Source: CALDOK01 sp964481655 (GTDB taxonomy: Bacteria; Myxococcota_A; UBA796; JAFGLY01). Taken from it: DNA of 64,000 bases. The stretch spans positions 16,948 through 80,947 of the forward strand of contig CAYZVO010000006.1 in assembly GCA_964481655.1 (NCBI GenBank), written 5' to 3'. Position 1 is the first letter of the stretch, and each line of letters opens with the position of its first letter. The notes beneath the pieces were generated by a model that was given only the letters and a program-made list of their open reading frames with translations, had not been told where the DNA came from and made no database searches. Both the position numbers and the translations under genes were made by a program. Shown here piece after piece: positions 1-11,172 of this stretch.

Positions 1-1
1 G

Positions 2-2254
2 CCCTGGGTGCCCCAGCCCCTGGCCCTGTACCAACACCCCACGGTGGCCGGGCTGGCCGAGCTGCTCGCCGATGGTGGCCGCGACACGGCCCCGGCGGCC
101 CCGGCGACGCCCATCGAGCCCCACGCGCCCCGCAGGCTGACCGCGGTGCAGCGGGGCTTCTGGCTGGCCCACGAGCTGCAGCCGGAGCATCCCCCCTGCT
201 GGACCGCCCGGGTCCCCATCCGTGGCCCCCTCGACGCCGACGCCCTGAGCCGCGCCCTGGCCTGGCTCACCCAGCGCCAGCCCATGCTCCGGGCCCGCAT
301 CGCCATGGCCGACGGCGCTCCGCAGCAGATCATCGACGACACCGTGCGCCCCCTGCTGCAGGTGGACGACCTCGAGCCCCTGGCCCCCGAGGCCCGGGCC
401 GCTGCCCTCGAGCACCGCTGGCAGGAGGAGAACGCCGCGCGCTACCGCCTCGACCGCTGGCCCCTGTTCCGGGTCCGCCTGTGCCGCATGGGGCCCGACG
501 AACACCAGCTCATGGTCGGCGGTCACCACGCCATCGCCGACGCCTGGAGCGCCTGGCTGCTCATGGGCGAGCTGCTGCACGCCCACGACGCCTTCATGGA
601 CGGCCGGGAGCCCGCGCTGCCCCCGCCCGGCGGCCTCCCCCAGGACCTGGGTGAGCCGGAGCCGCGCCCCGAGGACGGCCGCTGGTGGCGGCAGGCCCTG
701 GACGGGCTCGGGCAAGACCCCGCCCCACCGCGGAGCGGTGACCAGGCCACCAAGATCCACCTCGTCGCCACGGACTGGGACGGCCTGCAGCGCCGCGCCC
801 GATCCCTGCGGACCTCCCCCTTCGTGCTGGCCATGACCGCCCTGTTCCGGGCCCTGGACCGCGACGACGCGGTGATCTCCACCGCGCTGGCGGCCCGGGA
901 TCCCAGCGACCTCCGCGCCTCGACGGTGGTGGGTCCCCTGGCCCGCGCCCTGCCCGTGCGCCTTCGTGGCCGGCCCGACGTGGCCACAGTCGCCGAGGCC
1001 ATCGGCGCCGCCGCGGCCCACGCCGACGCCGCCCCGTCCGACGTGCTCGCCGCCGCCGGGCCGAACGCGCTGGCGAAGCTTGGGCGCTTCTTCCTGTCCT
1101 GGATGGACCCCGCCGCCGTGCCCCGGCCGGACTCGCGGGCCCAGCCCGACTGGGCGGCTGGGCGCTACCACTTCGCCACCCGCAGCACCGACACCGAGCT
1201 GATGGTGGGGGCCATGGTCCAGGACGGCCTGCACCTGGACCTGCACGGCGGCGCCCTCGTCGACCGCGTCGCCCCGCGCCTCGAGGCCGAACTGCTGGCC
1301 ATGGCCCGCCCGGCCGCGGCGCTGGTGGTCTACGCCCCGGCGGGGGTCGAGCTGCCGGTGCAGGAGCCTGTCGTGGTCGAGCGCATCGACGCCGCCGCGG
1401 CCTGCTCCGAGCTGGTGCTGGCGCCGATCCGGGCCGACCAGCTCGCGCCCGGGCCGGAGCTCGACGCCCTGGTCGCCCGCTGCCTGGCTGCGACCCGAGC
1501 ACGGGTGGTGGCCCTGGCCGGGATGCTGCCTGCCCTGACCGGCCTGGCGGCCCGGCCACTGGGGCAGCGGTCGGATCAGCTCCTCACCAGCGGCCACGCC
1601 GCCACCACGGTGGCCATGGTGCTGACCGTCGAGACGGTCCTGGCCGCCACCGATCGCTCATGGGCCACCGAGCGCGTGGGCGTGCTCGGCTACGGCAGCA
1701 TCGGCCAGGCGGTGCTGGCCCTGGCCCGACAGCGCTGGGGTGAGCCCGCGGCGCTGCGCATCCAGGACCCGCGCCTGCCCGACGGGGCCGAGCACCTGGC
1801 CGACTGCACCCTCATCCTGGGGGCCACCAGCGGCGGGCGCGCGATCGAGGTCGAGGCGTTGGCCGCCGGCACCATCGTGGTGGACGACAGCTTCCCACGG
1901 GCCTTCGACGAGGCCGCCGCGCGGACCCGCATGGAGCGCCGCGGCGACGTGCTGCTGCTCGGCGGCGGCCTGCTCGACGCCGGCCCCCTGCAGCGCCACT
2001 CCCCCTTCCCCCAGGCCGCCGCCCTGCGCGCCCAATACGGCGCGCGCTGGCTCCCCGGCTGCCACGCCGAGGCGGTGCTGCTGGCGGCGCGTCCGGAGCT
2101 GGGCCCCACCCGTGGTGTGGTCGACGTCGAGCGCGGCCTCGCCGTGCTCGAGGCCGTGCTGGCCCTGGGCTGGGAGGCCGCGCCGCTGCACCTGGGTGCG
2201 TGGGTGCTGCCGGGGACGATGATCGAGGAGTTCCGCGCTAGCGACCCTTCGTGA
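2..2254 (+). CDS. NRPS-type protein, C-terminal part: carrier end, condensation domain, Rossmann-like domain (5' partial)
   Basis: The frame is open to the left edge, so the gene starts outside the window. The first ~20 residues (LYQHPTVAGLAELL) look like the last helix of a phosphopantetheine carrier domain. A condensation-like domain follows (about 40-440): C1-like LTAVQRGFW, the HHxxxD motif as HHAIADAW near residue 173 (usual Gly replaced by Ala), and a C5-like VVGPLARALPVRL. The last ~200 residues carry a GYGSIG glycine loop (near 560) typical of NAD(P)-binding Rossmann folds. No thioesterase is seen. Family knowledge: condensation domains join aminoacyl or acyl groups; a terminal reductase-like domain could release or reduce the product. 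The product and the rest of the assembly line are not visible. The last 17 nt overlap the convergent gene. Confidence 0.75.
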   Translation, partial: PWVPQPLALYQHPTVAGLAELLADGGRDTAPAAPATPIEPHAPRRLTAVQRGFWLAHELQPEHPPCWTARVPIRGPLDADALSRALAWLTQRQPMLRARIAMADGAPQQIIDDTVRPLLQVDDLEPLAPEARAAALEHRWQEENAARYRLDRWPLFRVRLCRMGPDEHQLMVGGHHAIADAWSAWLLMGELLHAHDAFMDGREPALPPPGGLPQDLGEPEPRPEDGRWWRQALDGLGQDPAPPRSGDQATKIHLVATDWDGLQRRARSLRTSPFVLAMTALFRALDRDDAVISTALAARDPSDLRASTVVGPLARALPVRLRGRPDVATVAEAIGAAAAHADAAPSDVLAAAGPNALAKLGRFFLSWMDPAAVPRPDSRAQPDWAAGRYHFATRSTDTELMVGAMVQDGLHLDLHGGALVDRVAPRLEAELLAMARPAAALVVYAPAGVELPVQEPVVVERIDAAAACSELVLAPIRADQLAPGPELDALVARCLAATRARVVALAGMLPALTGLAARPLGQRSDQLLTSGHAATTVAMVLTVETVLAATDRSWATERVGVLGYGSIGQAVLALARQRWGEPAALRIQDPRLPDGAEHLADCTLILGATSGGRAIEVEALAAGTIVVDDSFPRAFDEAAARTRMERRGDVLLLGGGLLDAGPLQRHSPFPQAAALRAQYGARWLPGCHAEAVLLAARPELGPTRGVVDVERGLAVLEAVLALGWEAAPLHLGAWVLPGTMIEEFRASDPS

Positions 2255-3164
2255 ACACCGCCAGGCTGCCGAAGGTGACCGTGGCGGCCCCCATGCCGAT
2301 GGCGCCGAAGAACGCGCCGTTGGTCGCCAGGTAGTTCTCGCGGGTGGGGTAGCGGTCGTACTCGCCGCGCATGTAGCTGGCGCCGCCGTACAGGCCGCCG
2401 GCCATCACACCGGAGACCACCGTGGCCGCGATCAGGCCGCCCTTGCCGCTGCCCTGGGTCTTCTCGGGGGCCGGGGCGTGGGACAGATCCCGACGGGCCG
2501 CCGAGTCGTCGATGGTGGCGTCGGCCAGGGCGGCGGAGGGCGCGGTGGTGGGCTCCGGCTCGACTGGCGCGGTGCGCTCCGGCTCCGGCGCCGGGGCGAC
2601 GACCAGGCCCACACCGGGCATGGTGGAGGGAGGCGTCTCGCCGGGCGCGAGGTAGGCGGTCCAGCGCACCTCGTCCATGTCGATGCCGTACTGCACGATG
2701 GAGGGGAGATCCTCGGCCTGCACCGTGCCCTCGGCACCATCGACCCAGGTGTACATGCCGCCGGGGGCCGTAAAGGAGCTCTCGAAGGGGTTCGGGCCGC
2801 TCACGGCCTGCTGCCAGAGCCGGTGCAGCTTGCCGCCCTCGGGGGCGATCTTGCTGGGGAGCTGGTAGCCGGGCTCGATGTGCAGGGAGGCCCGGAAGGA
2901 GTCCACCGCGATCTCGTCCTGGCCGTCGAAGAAGGCCTGCAGCCCCATCAGCCGGTGGTAGGCGGCCGCGGTCGGGGGCAGGAGGATCTCCCCGAGGCAG
3001 GGCAGATCGGCCTGGGCCTGCTGGGTGGCGGCGCTGAAGCTGTCTTCGTCCAGGGTGGCGAAGTCGATGAGGGCCTGCTGCATCGTGCTCGAGAGGCGCT
3101 CGACGGGCACGGGCTGGCAGTCCTGGGCGGAAGCGACGCTGGCGATGATCATGAGGCCGATCAT
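2238..3164 (-). CDS. Secreted hypothetical protein with C-terminal two-helix membrane hairpin
   Basis: 308 aa from an ATG preceded by AGGAG six bases upstream. A short Sec signal peptide (MIGLMIIASVASA) is followed by an alpha-helical region with a CLGEIL motif and a tetratricopeptide-like stretch, a Pro/Glu/Ala-rich linker (about 195-245), and two C-terminal hydrophobic helices separated by a polar loop. The N-terminal half resembles the protein encoded at 4202-4816 (shared CLGEIL spacing and a later PG[YF]xLP motif), so the two look like paralogues. The helix pair resembles that of the 10176-11159 protein. No function can be assigned; an envelope-anchored role is inferred. Its 3' end overlaps the condensation-domain gene by 17 nt in convergent orientation. 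Confidence 0.75.
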   Translation of the reverse strand: MIGLMIIASVASAQDCQPVPVERLSSTMQQALIDFATLDEDSFSAATQQAQADLPCLGEILLPPTAAAYHRLMGLQAFFDGQDEIAVDSFRASLHIEPGYQLPSKIAPEGGKLHRLWQQAVSGPNPFESSFTAPGGMYTWVDGAEGTVQAEDLPSIVQYGIDMDEVRWTAYLAPGETPPSTMPGVGLVVAPAPEPERTAPVEPEPTTAPSAALADATIDDSAARRDLSHAPAPEKTQGSGKGGLIAATVVSGVMAGGLYGGASYMRGEYDRYPTRENYLATNGAFFGAIGMGAATVTFGSLAVFTKGR

Positions 3165-3357
3165 GGTGTTCTCCTGGGTCGAGAGCGGTCTGTGGTCTCG
3201 GTGGCCGCAACATACGGCGCTCTCGTCAGCCGCGCGGGGTCAGCCCGGGGTCAGAGGCGTTCGCCCTGTCGAACCGAGGGGTCGGGTCCCCCACCTCGGC
3301 TGGACGCCCCCCCTCATGGCGGCTACCCCGGATCGCCACCCACCACCCGGAGCACCC

Positions 3358-4197
3358 ATGGGCGCCGACCTCATCATCCACCTCGACTGCCCGGCCAAGG
3401 CCACGCTGGGAGACGGCGACATCCTCGACGGCACGGTGGCTATGCTGCGCATGCGCAAGTCCAGCAGCCAGGCCATGGCGGTCGCCGCCCAGCTGCAGGA
3501 GTCCGGGATCGGCCTGGACGTGCCCTGCATCCGGGTGATCCTGCAGACCGCCGAGGGCGAGCAGGAGCGCAAGGTGAGCGTGGTGGACCTGCTGGCCGAG
3601 GCCGCGCCGCTGAAGGGGCTCGAGGGCGACTGCGCCGCCTGCCTGGCCAACGTGGGCAACCAGCCCTTCGGCTGCCTGGGCTACGTGCACTACCCCATCA
3701 CCCCCGCCGCCGAGGCCTGGCTCGCCGCGCGGGTCCAGCACGCGGACACCCTGGGCGGTCGGCTGCTCTGCGACGCCCTGCGGGACTTCGGCTACACCGG
3801 CGAGATCTTCTCGACCTGGCGGGAGCGCGGCCTGATCGAAGCCAGCGAGCCCGTCAGCGTGGTGGTGGATCCCGAGGCCGATCCACCCGTCACGGTGAGC
3901 ACCGACCAGCTGTTCCAGGCGGTCTTCGCCGTGGGCAACCACCTGGACCCGGTCCACTGCGCCCTGGTGCTCATGTGGCTGGGCGCCCTCGAGCTCGACG
4001 GTGAGGTCCCCGGGGACCTCGACATGGCCCCCCTCGAGACCCTCATCGCCCTGGACAGCCCGGAGCGCCGCCACTACCGCAGCCGCCTCCGGATCGGCGA
4101 TCCCGCAGAGACCGCCGACATCCACGCCATGCAGCAGATGCTCAGGTTCCTCTACGGGGCCTGGGTCTGTGGGGTGGGCCTGCTGGTGGACGCCTGA
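3358..4197 (+). CDS. Hypothetical cytoplasmic protein
   Basis: 279 aa from the ATG at 3358, chosen because CGGAG lies six bases upstream; the frame is open further 5' but that part runs antisense to the neighbouring gene's start. No signal peptide or membrane helix. There is a cysteine cluster CAACL...CLGY around residues 90-110 that could bind metal, and acidic segments in the second half. I do not recognise the family. It sits alone between divergent and convergent hypothetical genes, with only 4 nt to the convergent operon end. Confidence 0.65.
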   Translation: MGADLIIHLDCPAKATLGDGDILDGTVAMLRMRKSSSQAMAVAAQLQESGIGLDVPCIRVILQTAEGEQERKVSVVDLLAEAAPLKGLEGDCAACLANVGNQPFGCLGYVHYPITPAAEAWLAARVQHADTLGGRLLCDALRDFGYTGEIFSTWRERGLIEASEPVSVVVDPEADPPVTVSTDQLFQAVFAVGNHLDPVHCALVLMWLGALELDGEVPGDLDMAPLETLIALDSPERRHYRSRLRIGDPAETADIHAMQQMLRFLYGAWVCGVGLLVDA

Positions 4198-4201
4198 GGG
4201 A

Positions 4202-4816
4202 TCAGTCCGCGGGCACGGGCACCGGCGCCAGGGCGTCAGGGGGCGCGGGGTCCCTGGCCTCCCGGGCCATGAGCCAGGTGGTGGTGGGATCACTGGGCAG
4301 CACGTACCAGCCGCTCCAGCTCCCGTCGGCGTTGCGGATCTGGACCACCGACGCCCGCTCGGCGGGGATGTAGGCGGAGGCGAGGTGTCCATCGACCACC
4401 AAGCGGCCGGGTAGCCGCACCTCACGACCGGCCCCCAGCTCGGCGGCCTCGCTGTAGACCTCGCCGACCGCGCGTCCCGCGGCGGCCCAGCTCGCGGGCA
4501 GGCGGAACCCGGGCGCCAGCACCCGCAAGGCGCGCAGGCCCGCGGACAGCGCCTCGGCGTCACCGTCGAGCAGCGCGCGCTCCGTCCAGACCAGGTGCAC
4601 GTTGAGCAGCGCCTGGTCCTGCAAGATCTCCCCGAGGCAGTCCATGGCCGCCTCGGCGTTGCGGCGGTGCTGCTCGAAGTCCAGCAGCCGCTGCTCCTCG
4701 AACGCCGCCATGGCCCGCACCAGGTGCAGGTCCAGCTCCGCGGTGGTCACGGGGCAATCCCCCGACGCCATCGCGGCGCCGCTGGCCAAGATCAGTGCCA
4801 TGGTGCACAGCATCAC
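4202..4816 (-). CDS. Small secreted protein, last gene of the OmpA/TSP3 operon
   Basis: 204 aa. The start is either GTG 4816 (4-nt overlap with the upstream stop) or ATG 4813 (TGATG, 1-nt overlap); both imply coupling to the TSP3 gene. A signal peptide ending near ASGAAMASG precedes a helical region with the CLGEIL motif, then a segment with GRLVVDGHLAS and a WSGWYVLP strand that may form a small beta domain resembling PEGA-type modules. The N-terminal half is paralogous to the 2238-3164 protein. Role unknown; the operon places it in the envelope. Confidence 0.7.
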   Translation of the reverse strand: MMLCTMALILASGAAMASGDCPVTTAELDLHLVRAMAAFEEQRLLDFEQHRRNAEAAMDCLGEILQDQALLNVHLVWTERALLDGDAEALSAGLRALRVLAPGFRLPASWAAAGRAVGEVYSEAAELGAGREVRLPGRLVVDGHLASAYIPAERASVVQIRNADGSWSGWYVLPSDPTTTWLMAREARDPAPPDALAPVPVPAD

Positions 4817-6018
4817 GCATCTCCTCTCGCGCGCCCTCGGCGGGCGAGCGCCATCAGCCCCAGCACCAGCCAGGCACCCAGGCCCCGCACCGCGCCGCCG
4901 CCGCTGCAGCCCCAGCAGGCGCCGCCGCCGCGTACGGCGATGGCCAGATCACAGGCGTCGCCGACGCCGTCGCCGTCGCTGTCCAGCTGATCTGGATCGT
5001 AGGCGTCCAGGCAGATGTCACAGGCGTTGCCCACGCCGTCGCCGTCGCCGTCGAACTGCTGGGCGTCCCACAGGTTCGGACAGACGTCACAGACATCCCC
5101 GGCCCCGTCGCCGTCACTGTCGATCTGATCGGGATCGAACAGATCGGGGCAGGTGTCGCAGCCGTCGCCGACGCGATCGCCGTCGGCGTCTTCGTCGATG
5201 GTGCCTGGATCGGCGGGGCAGAGATCGCAGGCGTCGCCGGCAAGATCGCCGTCGCTGTCGGTCTGATCGGCGTCCTCGTGCTGGGGGCACAGGTCGCAGT
5301 CGTCGCCGACCCCGTCCCCGTCGGCGTCCGGCTGCTCGGGGTCGAACGACTCCGGGCATAGATCGCACAGATCACCGACCCCGTCGCCGTCCCAGTCCTC
5401 CTGCTCCTCGTCCTCGACGTAGGGGCAGTTGTCACAGGCATCGCCCACGTCGTCGCCGTCGCTGTCGATCTGCTTCGGGTTCTCCACGACCACGCAGTTG
5501 TCACAGGCGTCGCCGGCGCCGTCTCCGTCCCAGTCCGCCTGGTCGAGGTCCACATGCCAGGGGCAGACGTCACAGGCGGTGCCCAGGCCGTCGTAGTCGG
5601 GGTCTTCCTGTTCCGGGTTCTCGACCTCGAGGCAGTTGTCACACAGATCCCCGACCCCGTCGCCGTCGGTGTCCGCCTGGTCCACGTTGTGGACCTCGGG
5701 GCAGTTGTCGCAGTCCAGCGCGACGATGCGGGAGACGGTGCCGTCGTCGGCCTTGATGACGACGTCGCCGCTGGCCAGGCCGTCCAGATCGGGATCGACC
5801 CCCAGGTCGGGGAGGAACCAGGTGCAGCCGAAGCTGGCGTAGTCGTAGTAGTAGTCGGCGCTGGTGATGACCTGGTCGTCAGCGTCCACGTGCAGGGCGC
5901 ACTCGGGATCGTAGACGTCCACAGAGGGCTCGTCCGCCACGTCGATGCCGTTGCAGTTGAGGTCCTGGGCGTCCTGGGCCAGGGCCAGGCCCGCCGCGAT
6001 GAGCAGCCAGGGGATCAT
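4813..6018 (-). CDS. TSP3-repeat secreted protein with MYXO-CTERM-like tail (second copy)
   Basis: 401 aa. A Sec signal peptide is followed by a ~90-residue N-terminal domain beginning DLNCNGID and then eleven thrombospondin type 3 units of about 24 residues (CDNCP...NxDQxDxDGDGxGDxCD), the calcium-binding Asp-rich repeat. The C-terminus has WGCSGGG, a hydrophobic helix and an Arg-rich end, the layout of a MYXO-CTERM sorting signal. ATG 6018 overlaps the upstream OmpA stop by 4 nt, and its own stop overlaps the next start by 4 nt. It is paralogous to 7571-8779 in length, unit number and N-domain. Family knowledge: such proteins are displayed on the outer surface; its partner is probably the OmpA-like protein translated just before it. 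Confidence 0.9.
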   Translation of the reverse strand: MIPWLLIAAGLALAQDAQDLNCNGIDVADEPSVDVYDPECALHVDADDQVITSADYYYDYASFGCTWFLPDLGVDPDLDGLASGDVVIKADDGTVSRIVALDCDNCPEVHNVDQADTDGDGVGDLCDNCLEVENPEQEDPDYDGLGTACDVCPWHVDLDQADWDGDGAGDACDNCVVVENPKQIDSDGDDVGDACDNCPYVEDEEQEDWDGDGVGDLCDLCPESFDPEQPDADGDGVGDDCDLCPQHEDADQTDSDGDLAGDACDLCPADPGTIDEDADGDRVGDGCDTCPDLFDPDQIDSDGDGAGDVCDVCPNLWDAQQFDGDGDGVGNACDICLDAYDPDQLDSDGDGVGDACDLAIAVRGGGACWGCSGGGAVRGLGAWLVLGLMALARRGRARGDA

Positions 6019-7570
6019 GGCGCCTCCTCGCGCAGGGGTTCGAGGGCGTCGTGCTCATCGAGGGCCTGCAGGAAGCTGTCCTCGGTGGGGATCTCGTCCA
6101 CGGGTGCCTCGTCGGGGAGCACCTGCACCTCGAGGATGGGGTGTCCGTCGACCCCGAGCAGCTTGTCGCCCGGGAGCCCGGCCACCACGGCCTCGCCGCT
6201 CCAGGGCAGGAGGATGTCGCGCTCGTCGAACGGGGCCGCGCCCTGCTGCAGCGGGCGCACCTTGGCGACCAGCAGGTCCACGCCGCGGGGGGCGCCCGCG
6301 GTGTCGGGGACGGCGCTGCCCATGCCGCGGTAGCTGATCCGCTCGGGCCGCACCGCGCGCTCCACCAGGCCCTCGAAGACCACCCGGGCCCGCCGCAGGC
6401 TGAGCTCGTAGTCGGCGCCCAAAGCGCCGAGCTCGTCGGCGTGGCCCTGGACCACCAGCAGCTCGATCTGGGGGTAGTCCAGCACCACCCGGGCCACCTC
6501 GTCCAGCAGCGGCTCGGACGCCGCCGTGAGGGTGGCGCTGGCCCCCTCGAAGGCGATGGGGGCGTCGAGCACCAGCTGGCCATGCTCGACCCATGCCCGC
6601 CGGGGGGCGACCTCGACCGCGGGGGCCGGCTCGATCACCGGGGCCGGATCAGGGGCCGGGGCGGCGACCACAGGGCTGAGCTCGGGCTCGGGGGCCTCGG
6701 GGCGCAGCCCGGTCCAGCCGACCACCGACACCATCACCCTGACCGGGCTGACGCCGTATCCCTGGGTCAGGCCGGTGCCGCCCACCAGGTCCACCCGGCC
6801 CCAGCGCTGGCTGGTCAGGCGCAGGCCGCCCTGCAGCACCACCGGGTTCTCCGCGCCGGGCTTCATGAAGTTGCCCAGCCCGTGGCGGGAGGAGAGCTCC
6901 ACCAGGCCCCCCAGCCAGGGGGTCGCCGAGGCGCAGAGGGCCGCGCCGGTGCTGAGCTCCGGGGACGCCACGAAGTCCGCGCCGCTGTCGACCTCGACCC
7001 TGGCGAGCATCCCGACATTGGTCAGCAGCTCGAGGCGCTCCCAGCGCAGCGACGCCAGCAAGGCCGGCGCGTAGCGCAGGGAGTCCTCGCTCACCCAGCT
7101 CTCGGTGGTCCCCACCGGCAGCCACAGGCCCACGGCGGGCCCCACCGCGAGGGGACCCTGCTCCACCCAGCTGCCCTTGACCCCCAGCGCGAGGTCTCCC
7201 AGGGCCAGGGCGCTGGCAGGCGCGACGATGTCGAGGTCCCCCGCCCCCAGCTGGGCGCCGGAGGCCCGCAGGAACACCGTGGTGCGCTCGGTCACGGCCA
7301 GGGAGGCGCCGAGGTGCAGGGTGTTCCGGCTCGAGACCACCGCGCCGGAGCCGCCGGTCTCGAGGGTGTAGCGCAGGGGATCCTGCTCCAGCTGCCACGC
7401 CGCGCCCGCCGCCAGCTGCAGCTCGCCGGCGCCACGGGGGGTGTCCACCACCAGGGCCGCGCCGGGGGTGAGGGCGGGGTGCACCAGCTGGGTGTCGATG
7501 GAGCGGTCCACCACCGGATCGGCGGCCCAGCCCGCGCTCGCCAGCGCGGCCGCGACGAGCAGCGACGGGC

Positions 7571-7574
<4 letters not shown>
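6015..7574 (-). CDS. OmpA-family outer-membrane protein, beta-barrel plus OmpA-like domain (second copy)
   Basis: 519 aa from GTG 7574, overlapping the upstream stop by 4 nt. Signal peptide, a ~270-residue Gly/aromatic beta-rich region consistent with a barrel, a Pro/Ala/Glu linker, and a C-terminal OmpA-like peptidoglycan-associating domain with GHADELG and ELSLRRAR. The Asp of GHxD and the Arg 15 residues later, the pair that binds diaminopimelate in OmpA homologues, are both present. The usual closing NRRVE motif is missing (PRGVDLLV instead). It is paralogous to 8776-10179. Role inferred: anchor the outer membrane to peptidoglycan and support or export its TSP3 partner. Confidence 0.85.
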
Positions 7575-8775
<1,201 letters not shown>

Positions 8776-8779
<4 letters not shown>

Positions 8780-10179
8780 TCCGCCTCCTCGGCCGCGGGG
8801 GCGGTCCGGTTCCAGGGCACGATATGGGGGGCCTCGGGGGGCAGCGGGTCCAGCGGGTCGAGCTGCTCGGCGATGAGGAAGAGCACGCGGCGGTTGACCG
8901 CCAGGCTCGCTTCGTCATCGCCCAGCACCACCGGGTTCACCTCACCCATGCCCCGGCAGCTCAGGCGCACGGGGTGCACGCCGGCCTCGACCAGGGCCCT
9001 CAGGATGGAGCGCGCCCGCTCGATGCTCAGGTGGTAGTTGTAGGCGTGGGCACCCTCGGCGCTGGCGTGGCCCTCGATGACCACGTGGAGGATCTGTGGG
9101 GTGCTCTCGAGGATCCCGGCGACCGCCAGCAGCACGGGCTGGGAGCTGGGCAGGATGCGCGCCGTGTCCACCTCGAACTGGATGGGCTCACGGATCTCGA
9201 TGCGCTCCTCGAGCACCTGGGCCAGCTGACCCTCGTCCCACTCGATGGGCTGCTCCACGGGGGCCAACTCAGGGGGTGGGGCCGTGGGCTCGGTCCAGAC
9301 CAGGTCCAGCTCGGGCTCCGGCTCCGGGGCGCCGACGCCGCGGAAGGCCCAGCGCAGCCCAACCCAGCCCCGGAACTCGGTGGTGCCGTAGCCGGGGGTG
9401 AGGCCGCGGCCGACGCCGAGGTCCAGATCCATCGACACACTCGGTGACACACGGGTCCCCACGAGCAGCTCGGATGAGACGAAGCCGTCGGGGTTGGGCA
9501 GCAGCGGCCAGCGCCCCACGGCGCCGAGGTAGAGGTCCTGCTTCCCGGGCCAGGTGGCGTAGCGCAGCGCGGCGCCGACGGTGGCCTCGTGGCCGAGGAC
9601 GAGATCCGAGTCGGTCTCCACGTCGGCCCGCAGGACGGTGCCCAGGTCGAGGTGGACGCCCACGCGATCGCCGTCCAGCGCCGCCAGCAGGCCCAGGCTG
9701 CCCCGGGGGCGGCCCTCGCCGAGGTAGCGGTCGCGGGCACCCAGGGGCAGCAGGGCGTCGGCCCGGAAGGCGGTGCTCCAGGGGCCGCGCTGCAGGGTCG
9801 TGAAGCGGGCGCCGATGCTCGGGTCGCCGGCCCCCATGCCGTCCGCCGCCCACTGGTCTTCCTCGCTGCCCCACTGCCACGACAGGGGCAGGGCGCCTCG
9901 CAGCTCGATGCGCGGTGACACATCGTAGGCGGCGCCGAGCACGGAGGTGTGTCGCTGGGCCACCACCGCGCCGGTCTCATCCCCGTCCACCAACAGGACG
10001 AGGGGGTCCCGCAGGTACTGCCCCAGCAGCCCCACCACCAGGGTGCGGTGCTCCCCCACCGGATGATCGAGGCCCGGCAGGGTGGCGGCGCCGAAGCTGG
10101 GGCGCTGCAGCTCGACGTCGACGGAGCTTCCGTCGGCCCAGGCCGCGCAGGCCAGCACGATGGGGAGGGCCGCGATCAC
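8776..10179 (-). CDS. OmpA-family outer-membrane protein, beta-barrel plus OmpA-like domain (first copy)
   Basis: 467 aa from GTG 10179, preferred over longer in-frame starts because it overlaps the upstream TGA by 4 nt and begins a signal peptide (MIAALPIVLACAAWA). A ~270-residue beta-rich region is followed by a Pro/Glu linker and an OmpA-like domain with GHASAEG, YHLSIERAR and a complete NRRVLFLI ending. The Asp of the GHxD motif that binds diaminopimelate is Ser here, while the Arg is kept. It is paralogous to 6015-7574 and is followed by its own TSP3 gene. Inferred role: outer-membrane anchor or exporter of the TSP3 protein. Confidence 0.85.
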
Positions 10180-11159
10180 GGGGCCTCCTCGGAGCCCGCG
10201 GAGGCCTGCTCGCTGGGTCGGGTGGCGCCCACGCCCAGCTCGTCGTCGAGCTGAGCGTTGTAGGCGTCCACCAACGCCTGGGCCTGGTCGCGGCTGTAGA
10301 CCTGATCGGGGCGCGCGCGGCGTTGCCGCACCGAGCGGGCCAGGCGGGGGACACCGCTCAGCAGCATCAAGCCCGAGGTGGAGATGACCACCCCGGTCCA
10401 AGCCCGCTGCTCCGCCCGCACCTGGCGCTCGTACTGCAAGGCGCCGCTGGCGTCGGTGAAGCCCCGGCCCATGACCACCAGGCCGCCCAGCGCCGCGGCT
10501 CCGCCGATGGCGGCCAGGGAGATGGTGGAGCTGGTGGCCCAGCGCCGCTCGCGCTCGAGCTGACGCACGGTGGGCAGATCACCGACCTGCAGGGCGAAGC
10601 GACGGCTCGACAAGGGGTAGCCGCTGGCCTCTACCGCGATCCAGTCCGGGTGGCCTTCGTCGCCCGCACCGTCGCGGAGGATGATGTGTCGCTCCCGCGC
10701 CAGCTGGGCGGGATCCCGGGGGTCGTCCAACAAGGTGCGCGCCACCCTGGCGCCCGTGCCCCCAAGGCCCGGCGCCACGACACCCGGCGGGTCCGCGCAG
10801 GCGCCCCAGTGGCGCAGGTGCCAGTCACCACCGGCGTTCGGCTCGAGGCTCAGGGCGCAGGACGCCCCGTGCCGCCCCATGATCAGCGCCAGCTGCTCAC
10901 CGAGCGTGCCGTCGTCCTCCAGCGCCTCGAAGCGGACGGCGGCGTCGGGGCGCACCCGCTCCACCCGCTGTGACAGGGCCCAGGTCGAGCCGCGCACACC
11001 CACCAGCAGCGGCTCGTCGAGCCCGTCGGAGAGCAGCAGCAGCTCGAGGGCCGCCCGGCGCTCGTCGACCACCACCCCGGGCTCGTCGCCAGCCCAGGCT
11101 GTGCCCGCCAGCGCGAGAGCCGACCACAGCAGGGCGAGACGGGTGGGGAGAGGGCGCAT
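10176..11159 (-). CDS. Secreted or envelope protein with two membrane helices
   Basis: 327 aa, ATG start 13 nt after the upstream lipoprotein stop. A signal peptide (LALAGTAWA) precedes a mixed alpha/beta region of about 180 residues, then two hydrophobic helices separated by ~30 residues (around 215-240 and 255-280) and an Arg-rich, then acidic, tail. The helix-pair layout resembles the C-terminus of the 2238-3164 protein. I do not recognise the fold. As an early gene of the OmpA/TSP3 operon it may be an inner-membrane component or assembly factor of the same surface structure (inference). Confidence 0.7.
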   Translation of the reverse strand: MRPLPTRLALLWSALALAGTAWAGDEPGVVVDERRAALELLLLSDGLDEPLLVGVRGSTWALSQRVERVRPDAAVRFEALEDDGTLGEQLALIMGRHGASCALSLEPNAGGDWHLRHWGACADPPGVVAPGLGGTGARVARTLLDDPRDPAQLARERHIILRDGAGDEGHPDWIAVEASGYPLSSRRFALQVGDLPTVRQLERERRWATSSTISLAAIGGAAALGGLVVMGRGFTDASGALQYERQVRAEQRAWTGVVISTSGLMLLSGVPRLARSVRQRRARPDQVYSRDQAQALVDAYNAQLDDELGVGATRPSEQASAGSEEAP

Positions 11160-11172
11160 CGACCGTGGCGGC

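Noticed and set aside
4960..5720. Regular ~72-bp DNA periodicity resembling a CRISPR array
   Set aside because: The units translate into TSP3 repeats in one frame, vary at third positions, and have no unique spacers or cas genes.
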